A stretch of DNA of 64,000 nucleotides, taken from Arthrospira sp. PCC 9108. Its GTDB lineage: Bacteria > Cyanobacteriota > Cyanobacteriia > Cyanobacteriales > Microcoleaceae. Made by a program: the position numbers and the translations under genes. The stretch's first letter is position 1. Each line of letters begins with the position of its first letter. Below, piece after piece: positions 57,401 to 64,000 of the stretch. The stretch is from the NCBI GenBank assembly GCA_016745315.1, contig CP066886.1, positions 5,332,501-5,396,500 on the forward strand, in the 5' to 3' direction. The notes under the pieces were generated by a model. That model was not told the origin of the DNA, searched no databases, and was given only the letters and a program-made list of their open reading frames with translations.

Positions 57401-60400
57401 TCTCGGACTTCCCCCACCTGTCACCTGTCAACTCTCCAACTCTCCAACTTCCTCACCTGTCAACTCCCCCACCTGTCACCTGTCAAGTCCCCCACCTGTC
57501 AACTTTCCAACTCTCCAACTTTCCAACTCCCCCACCTCCCACCTGTCAACTCTCCAACTTCCCCCACCTGTCACCTGTCAACTTCCCAACTTTCCAACTC
57601 TCGGACTTGTCAGCTCTCGGACTTCCCCACCTGTCACCTGTCAACTTTCCAACTCTCCAACTTTCCAACTCCCCCACCTCCCACCTGTCAACTCTCGGAC
57701 TTCCAACCTGTCAACTCTCGGACTTCCCCACCTGTCACCTGTCAACTTTCCAACTTTCCAACTCCCCCACCTGTCAACTCTCGGACTGTCAACTTCCCAA
57801 CTTCCTCACCTGTCACCTGTCAACTTTCCAACTTTCCAACTCCCCCACCTGTCAACTCTCGGACTTCCCCCACCTGTCACCTGTCAACTTTCCAACTTTC
57901 CAACTCCCCCACCTGTCAACTCTCGGACTTCCCCCACCTGTCACCTGTCAACTCTCCAACTCTCCAACTTCCTCACCTGTCAACTCCCCCACCTGTCACC
58001 TGTCAAGTCCCCCACCTGTCAACTTTCCAACTCTCCAACTTTCCAACTCCCCCACCTCCCACCTGTCAACTCTCCAACTTCCCCCACCTGTCACCTGTCA
58101 ACTTCCCAACTTTCCAACTCTCGGACTGTCAACTCTCGGACTTCCCACACCTCCCACCTGTCAACTCTCCAACTCTCCAACTTCCTCACCTGTCACCTGT
58201 CAACTTCCCAACTCTCCAACTCCCACCTGTCAACTCTCGGACTTCCCCCACCTGTCACCTCCCACCTGTCAACTCTCGGACTTCCCCCACCTGTCACCTG
58301 TCAACTCTCGGACTTTCCAACTCCCCCACCTGTCAACTCTCGGACTTGTCAACTTCCCAACTCCCCACCTGTCACCTGTCAACTCTCCAACTCTCCAACT
58401 CCCACCTGTCAACTCTCGGACTTCCCCCACCTGTCACCTGTCACCTGTCACCCGTCAACTTCCTCACCTGTCAACTCCCCCCACCTGTCACCTGTCAAGT
58501 CCCCCACCTGTCAACTTTCCAACTCTCCAACTTTCCAACTCCCCCACCTCCCACCTGTCAACTCTCCAACTTCCCCCACCTGTCACCTGTCAACTTCCCA
58601 ACTTTCCAACTCTCGGACTGTCAACTCTCGGACTTCCCCCACCTGTCACCTGTCAACTTTCCAACTCTCCAACTTTCCAACTCCCCCACCTCCCACCTGT
58701 CAACTCTCGGACTTCCAACCTGTCAACTCTCGGACTTCCCCCACCTGTCACCTGTCAACTTTCCAACTTTCCAACTCCCCCACCTGTCAACTCTCGGACT
58801 TCCCCCACCTGTCACCTGTCAACTCTCCAACTCTCCAACTTCCTCACCTGTCAACTCTCGGACTTCCCCCACCTGTCACCTGTCAACTCTCCAACTCTCC
58901 AACTTCCTCACCTGTCAACTCCCCCACCTGTCACCTGTCAAGTCCCCCACCTGTCAACTTTCCAACTCTCCAACTTTCCAACTCCCCCACCTCCCACCTG
59001 TCAACTCTCCAACTTCCCCCACCTGTCACCTGTCAACTTCCCAACTTTCCAACTCTCGGACTTGTCAACTCTCGGACTTCCCCCACCTGTCACCTGTCAA
59101 CTTTCCAACTCTCCAACTTTCCAACTCCCCCACCTCCCACCTGTCAACTCTCGGACTTCCAACCTGTCAACTCTCGGACTTCCCCCACCTGTCACCTGTC
59201 AACTTTCCAACTTTCCAACTCCCCCACCTGTCAACTCTCGGACTTCCCCCACCTGTCACCTGTCAACTCTCCAACTCTCCAACTTCCTCACCTGTCAACT
59301 CTCGGACTTCCCCCACCTGTCACCTGTCAACTCTCCAACTCTCCAACTTCCTCACCTGTCAACTCCCCCACCTGTCACCTGTCAAGTCCCCCACCTGTCA
59401 ACTTTCCAACTCTCCAACTTTCCAACTCCCCCACCTCCCACCTGTCAACTCTCCAACTTCCCCCACCTGTCACCTGTCAACTTCCCAACTTTCCAACTCT
59501 CGGACTGTCAGCTCTCGGACTTCCCACACCTCCCACCTGTCAACTCTCCAACTTTCCAACTCCCCCACCTGTCAACTCTCGGACTGTCAACTTCCCAACT
59601 CCCCCCACCTGTCACCTGTCAACTCTCCAACTCTCCAACTCCCACCTGTCAACTCTCGGACTTCCCCCACCTGTCACCTGTCACCTGTCACCCGTCAACT
59701 CCCCCACCTGTCAACTCCCCCACCTGTCACCTGTCAAGTCCCCCACCTGTCAACTTTCCAACTCTCCAACTTTCCAACTCCCCCACCTCCCACCTGTCAA
59801 CTCTCCAACTTCCCCCACCTGTCACCTGTCAACTTCCCAACTTTCCAACTCTCGGACTTGTCAACTCTCGGACTTCCCACACCTGTCACCTGTCAACTCT
59901 CCAACTCTCCAACTTCCTCACCTGTCACCTGTCAACTTCCCAACTCTCCAACTCCCACCTGTCAACTCTCGGACTTCCCACACCTGTCACCTGTCAACTC
60001 TCCAACTCTCCAACTTCCCCCACCTGTCACCTGTCAACTTCCCAACTTTCCAACTCTCGGACTGTCAGCTCTCGGACTTCCCCCACCTGTCACCTGTCAA
60101 CTTTCCAACTCCCCCACCTCCCACCTGTCAACTCTCGGACTTCCAACCTGTCAACTCTCGGACTTCCCCCACCTGTCACCTGTCAACTTTCCAACTTTCC
60201 AACTCCCACCTGTCAACTCTCGGACTTCCCCACCTGTCACCTGTCAACTCTCCAACTCTCCAACTTCCTCACCTGTCAACTCCCCCACCTGTCACCTGTC
60301 AACTCTCGGACTTTCCAACTCCCCCACCTGTCAACTCTCGGACTGTCAACTTCCCAACTCCCCACCTGTCACCTGTCAACTCTCCAACTCTCCAACTCCC

Positions 60401-61680
60401 ACCTGTCAACTCTCGGACTTCCCCCACCTGTCACCTGTCACCTGTCACCCGTCAACTCCCCCACCTGTCAACTCCCCCACCTGTCACCTGTCAAGTCCCC
60501 CACCTGTCAACTTTCCAACTCTCCAACTTTCCAACTCCCCCCACCTCCCACCTGTCAACTCTCCAACTTCCCCCACCTGTCACCTGTCAACTTCCCAACT
60601 TTCCAACTCTCGGACTGTCAACTCTCGGACTTCCCCACCTGTCACCTGTCAACTTTCCAACTCTCCAACTTTCCAACTCCCCCACCTCCCACCTGTCAAC
60701 TCTCGGACTTCCAACCTGTCAACTCTCGGACTTCCCCCACCTGTCACCTGTCAACTTTCCAACTTTCCAACTCCCCCACCTGTCAACTCTCGGACTGTCA
60801 ACTTCCCAACTCCCCCACCTGTCACCTGTCAACTCTCCAACTCTCCAACTCCCACCTGTCAGCTCTCGGACTTCCCCCACCTGTCACCTGTCACCTGTCA
60901 CCCGTCAACTCCCCCACCTGTCAACTCCCCCACCTGTCACCTGTCAAGTCCCCCACCTGTCAACTTTCCAACTCTCCAACTTTCCAACTCCCCCACCTCC
61001 CACCTGTCAACTCTCCAACTTCCCCCACCTGTCACCTGTCAACTTCCCAACTTTCCAACTCTCGGACTGTCAACTCTCGGACTTCCCACACCTGTCACCT
61101 GTCAACTCTCCAACTCTCCAACTTCCTCACCTGTCACCTGTCAACTTTCCAACTTTCCAACTCCCCCACCTGTCAACTCTCGGACTGTCAACTTCCCAAC
61201 TTCCTCACCTGTCACCTGTCAACTTTCCAACTTTCCAACTCCCCCACCTGTCAACTCTCGGACTTCCCCCACCTGTCACCTGTCAACTCTCCAACTCTCC
61301 AACTCCCACCTGTCAACTCTCGGACTTCCCCCACCTGTCACCTGTCACCTGTCACCTGTCAACTCCCCACCTGTCAACTCCCCCACCTCCCACCTGTCAA
61401 CTCTCCAACTTCCCCACCTGTCACCTGTCAACTTCCCAACTTTCCAACTCTCGGACTTGTCAACTCTCGGACTTCCCACACCTGTCACCTGTCAACTCTC
61501 CAACTCTCCAACTTCCTCACCTGTCACCTGTCAACTTCCCAACTCTCCAACTCCCACCTGTCAACTCTCGGACTTCCCCCACCTGTCACCTCCCACCTGT
61601 CAACTCTCGGACTTCCCCCACCTGTCACCTGTCAACTCTCGGACTTCCCCCGACCTTCCACCTGTCAACTCCACCATCTC
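51467..61680. repeat. Giant satellite-like array of 7-8 bp words in higher-order blocks (about 10.2 kb)
   Basis: The region is built from a few words: CACCTGT, CAACTCTC, CAACTTTC, CAACTTCC, CAACTCCC and the spacer word CTCGGACTT. These are strung into blocks of roughly 100-200 bp, which recur in changing order. The block CACCTGTCAAGTCCCCCACC followed by the TTTCC/TCTCC words recurs roughly every 300-500 bp over much of the array. Plus-strand G occurs almost only in TGTC and CGGA. All three plus frames are open for about 2,700-3,100 codons because no word order creates a stop, so these frames are not evidence of protein. The minus strand carries TTGACA in every TGTCAA word. Confidence 0.95.
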
Positions 61681-61756
61681 CCCTTGACACCTACCGCCGC
61701 ATCTGCTAAAATAGATTTTTTTACATTGCTATACGCTTGATTTTTTATTCAACCCT
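61681..61756 (+). repeat. Right flanking repeat R1 with promoter-like element
   Basis: CCCTTGACACCTACCGCC, then ATCTGCTAAAAT, then GCTATACGCTTGATT and TTTTATTCAACCC. TTGACA (61684-61689) and TAAAAT (61707-61712) are 17 bp apart. It directly abuts the array. Confidence 0.75.
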
Positions 61757-61792
61757 CCCCCCAGAAAGCGATCGCCACCTCTCCCCAGCTCC

Positions 61793-61871
61793 CCTTGACA
61801 TCCACCGCCACATCTGCTACTATTTAACGATGGAGCAAATATGGCTATACACTTGATTATTTATTCAACAC
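61793..61871 (+). repeat. Right flanking repeat R2 with promoter-like element
   Basis: CCCTTGACATCCACCGCC, then ATCTGCTACTAT, then ATGGCTATACACTTGATT and ATTTATTCAACAC. TTGACA (61795-61800) and TACTAT (61818-61823) are 17 bp apart. Each right copy is followed by CAGAAAGCGATCGCC. Confidence 0.75.
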
Positions 61872-61910
61872 TGGTTCAGAAAGCGATCGCCCCAGAAAGC
61901 CATAAAATCC

Positions 61911-61939
61911 TTAAACCAAAGCCCAAATTAAGATATGAT
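61911..61939 (+). promoter_or_regulatory. Likely psbI promoter
   Basis: TTAAAC at 61911-61916 and TATGAT at 61934-61939 are separated by 17 bp and would give a leader of about 55 nt before psbI. Confidence 0.45.
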
Positions 61940-62001
61940 GGGAAAACAGTGCAAATTGCATAACCCAATCAAAAACAGATTCCCCAGGGAGTAATAAAAC
62001 A

Positions 62002-62118
62002 ATGGTAACTCTGAAAATCATCGTTAACATCGTTGTCCTCTTCTTCGTAGGCTTATTTATCTTTGGATTCTTATCCAATGACCCCTCACGAAACCCCAAA
62101 CGTCGGGACTTAGAGTAA
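62002..62118 (+). CDS. psbI: Photosystem II reaction centre protein I
   Basis: A 38-residue frame from ATG 62002 encodes MVTLKIIVNIVVLFFVGL and FIFGFLSNDPSRNPKRRDLE with stop TAA. This is PsbI: one membrane helix, then the conserved FGFLSxDPxRNPxRxDLE end. PsbI stabilises the photosystem II core near the D1-CP43 interface. A GGGAG ribosome site lies 11 bp upstream. It is too short for ordinary ORF lists and stands alone, 130 bp after the last flanking repeat of the array. Confidence 0.96.
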   Translation: MVTLKIIVNIVVLFFVGLFIFGFLSNDPSRNPKRRDLE

Positions 62119-62154
62119 TCCGGCGGAATTCCCAAGCCAAAACCTGATCTAGGG

Positions 62155-62205
62155 GGGTAAATGGGGTGATCAGTTATCATGTATAACCAATAACTCCATT
62201 TACCC
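62155..62205 (+). terminator. Long hairpin downstream of psbI
   Basis: GGGTAAATGG (62155-62164) pairs with CCATTTACCC (62196-62205), and inside it AGTTAT (62172-62177) pairs with ATAACT (62190-62195). No T-run follows, so it may serve as a transcript-stabilising 3' end rather than a classical terminator. Confidence 0.5.
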
Positions 62206-62411
62206 TAGTATCACCGATTTAGGATAAGTTTGACTAGACATAATATGTGGTTAATTGTTATCTAAAAAACTGCCTATAATTACCCTATATATTGGAATTT
62301 TTCCCTAACTAAACTACCAATATAAATAGCTAAAATTCGCTAGGATTAACTCCTTTTAATTGGCTAGGGAGAAGTTAATAACCATGCGATCACACCTACT
62401 CCGATATATGA

Positions 62412-62955
62412 TTTAAAAGGCAGATTCTATCAAGGTATAAGCTCATATATCAGATCGATAGATTCGCCAAAGCAGCCGGGGTGTCCAAACAAACCCTATA
62501 TAGTCATTTTTCCGACAAAGATGGGTTGTTTACCGCCCTAGTCAAAAGGATAGCCTCAGAAAAACTCCGAGAGGTCGCCACCCCTATCAGGGAAACCAGA
62601 GTTAGTGTTACGAGACTTAGCCACGCGAATACTAATGGAAAATATAAGCGATCGCGAATATCTTGGCTTGATCCGGTTAATCGTCTCCGAGTCAGGAAAA
62701 CGCCCAGACCTAGCCCAAGTATTTTTAACAGCCCTAGTCAAGCCCGCCATAGAAACCCTGACAGAGTATTTAAAAACCTGCCAAGAATTGACCATCACCG
62801 ACCCCGAAGCCACAGCCCGAATCTTCGTAGGTTCCCCAATTCATTATATGGTAGTCCAAGAGATTTTGCAAGGCAAAGATTCCCTACCCATGACAGCCGA
62901 TCGCCTAATCGATAATTTAGTAGAATTAATTATCCATCAAAAAGCCCTACCATAA
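62412..62955 (+). pseudogene. TetR/AcrR-family regulator, frameshifted and N-terminally damaged
   Basis: One frame after a TGA at 62409 gives a degenerate KRQIL helix and then a clear TetR helix-turn-helix, FAKAAGVSKQTLYSHFSDKD, followed by GLFTALVKRIASEKL. It then shifts, at a CCCC run near 62580-62584, into the frame that carries the C-terminal ligand domain (GKPELVLRDLATRIL, then LTEYLKTCQEL, IHYMVVQEILQGKD). No proper start codon or first helix is present; about 15-20 residues seem to be missing. It is probably a pseudogene. Confidence 0.75.
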
Positions 62956-62977
62956 ATAATCATCATTAAATCCAATC

Positions 62978-64000
62978 ATGTCGCCATCCCCCAGTTATCG
63001 CCCCCCATTTTTCCTCAAAAACGGGTTAATAATGACCCTTTATACAGCATTGCAAATTAGCAAAACTTGGCAAAATCACACCCACGAATCACCACCCCCT
63101 TATCAACAAAAAATATTCACCGGGGCGGGAGGTGTCCCCATCTTTGGTATTTATGCAATTCCCCCCAATCCTAAAGGCACAATAATTGCCACTTATGGCA
63201 TTGTAGGAGACTTAGAAAATCAGTGGTTTTTAAAAATACTAGGTCGCCAAGCCTTCGCCCGTGGTTATGCTGTAGTATTATTCGACTGGCGCGCCCATGG
63301 AAAAACCGGGAAACTCTCACCCACCCTGCAATCTGACGGCTTATATGAAGGAGAAGACTTTGTAGAAATTGCTAACCAGTCACTCGCCCTAGGTTGTCCA
63401 GCCCCCCTAAGGTTATTAGGTTTTTCCTTGGGGGGTCAATTAGCCTTATGGGGGTTAAAAGCCGCCCAAAGTTCCAGTAATTTAGACATAGCTGGTGCCG
63501 CCGTAATGTGTCCTAGTTTAGACTCCAATAGATCCCTAACCTATTTAGAAAATCATCCCGTCGGGAAGTATTTAGAAAAAGCCATTACCCGCCAACTGCA
63601 AATACTCGCCCATCAACTCAATCAAAATCACCCCAATATTTTCAATCCCGAAGCCATAGCTAGAGTTAACTCAATTCGCAGTTTTGATCACGAATTAGTC
63701 ATTGAAAAACTAGGATTTGCCACAGTAGAAGACTATTTTACTGCCAGTAGTGGCTTACAAATTTTACCCCAATTACACAAACCAACCCTAATTTTATATG
63801 CCCAAGATGATCCCCTATTTGACCCAAGCATTATCCCTGATTTAAAAGCGATCGCTAAACAGAATAAAGCGATCGACCTATGGCTAACCCCATCAGGAGG
63901 GCACGTCTGCCATATTAGCAGTAAATCCTGTCAAAAACAATGGGGCGATCGTGACCCTTGGTGGGCATGGAATCGCATTTTAAACTGGTTTGATACCCAT
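62978..64000 (+). CDS. Alpha/beta hydrolase, YheT-like (3' end outside window)
   Basis: The frame from ATG 62978 is open for 341 codons to the right edge. It has an alpha/beta-hydrolase fold: oxyanion region IIATYGIVGD, the strand-order segment VVLFDWRAHGKTGK, nucleophile elbow GFSLGGQ, and acid and base candidates AQDDPLFDP and PSGGHVCHI. This set resembles the YheT/UPF0017 esterase family. Substrate is unknown. It follows the TetR remnant by 22 bp, a neighbour pair that would suit regulator and target. Confidence 0.82.
   Translation, partial: MSPSPSYRPPFFLKNGLIMTLYTALQISKTWQNHTHESPPPYQQKIFTGAGGVPIFGIYAIPPNPKGTIIATYGIVGDLENQWFLKILGRQAFARGYAVVLFDWRAHGKTGKLSPTLQSDGLYEGEDFVEIANQSLALGCPAPLRLLGFSLGGQLALWGLKAAQSSSNLDIAGAAVMCPSLDSNRSLTYLENHPVGKYLEKAITRQLQILAHQLNQNHPNIFNPEAIARVNSIRSFDHELVIEKLGFATVEDYFTASSGLQILPQLHKPTLILYAQDDPLFDPSIIPDLKAIAKQNKAIDLWLTPSGGHVCHISSKSCQKQWGDRDPWWAWNRILNWFDTH

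Noticed and set aside
52410..61740. Three overlapping plus-strand reading frames of about 2,700-3,100 codons
   Set aside because: They have the same word vocabulary in all three frames, arise because the repeat words create no stop in any register, and lack ribosome sites and domains. They are artefacts of the repeat array.

Overview
The window reads as chromosome from a filamentous cyanobacterium, most probably Arthrospira (Spirulina) or a close relative. The evidence is the oxygenic photosynthesis genes (petB, petD, psbI), the NblS-type sensor kinase, a plastid-lipid-associated (fibrillin) protein, very frequent HIP1 octamers (GCGATCGC), an ORF-less group II intron, and unusually heavy repeat content. 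The genus is an inference from these traits, not from a database search.

Layout. 1-3474 (minus): the end of a glycosyltransferase-39-like membrane protein, then the cytochrome b6f genes petD and petB. 3802-6363 (plus): a membrane-anchored unknown gene, a duplicated group II intron (a truncated 5' half followed by a complete ORF-less ribozyme), and a coiled-coil protein. 6415-21443: a Bax1/DUF790 nuclease, glutathione-dependent formaldehyde dehydrogenase, a solitary C5-cytosine methyltransferase, a purine permease, a GAF protein with a cyanobacteriochrome-like cysteine pattern, two membrane transporters, a phosphohexomutase, folE, an SDR, accA, and a divergent perR-like/peroxiredoxin pair with two matching 15-bp palindromes between them. 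21625-33801: a signalling-rich stretch with an active Ser/Thr kinase-TPR protein, a pseudokinase, an AarF/UbiB kinase, a PP2C phosphatase and anmK. 33850-40336: a 96-bp tandem array with G-quadruplex motifs, an XPB-like helicase (likely partner of the Bax1 nuclease 27 kb away), a PFK gene, and three tandem 215-bp repeats that each carry a perfect TTGACA-N17-TATAAT promoter. 40555-47003: a peptidoglycan-binding protein, purD, nblS and pgm.

47095-64000 is dominated by an extraordinary array of about 10.2 kb (51467-61680) built from 7-8 bp words arranged into higher-order blocks. It is open in all three forward frames and bracketed by direct repeats that each contain a promoter-like element. The genes around it are decayed: an alpha-mannosidase broken by two frameshifts at its 5' end, an unknown gene with two frameshifts, and a frameshifted TetR regulator. 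The small photosystem II gene psbI lies intact between the array and the TetR remnant, and an alpha/beta hydrolase runs off the right edge.

The strongest candidates for something undescribed are the promoter-bearing tandem repeats at 38.4-39.05 kb, which look like three copies of a small-RNA gene, and the giant satellite-like array with its promoter-bearing flanks. The two share a layout (TTGATTTTTTA-n-TCAAC, then GCGATCGCC, then TTGACA with a 17-bp spacer) that suggests a common mobile or duplicated promoter cassette.
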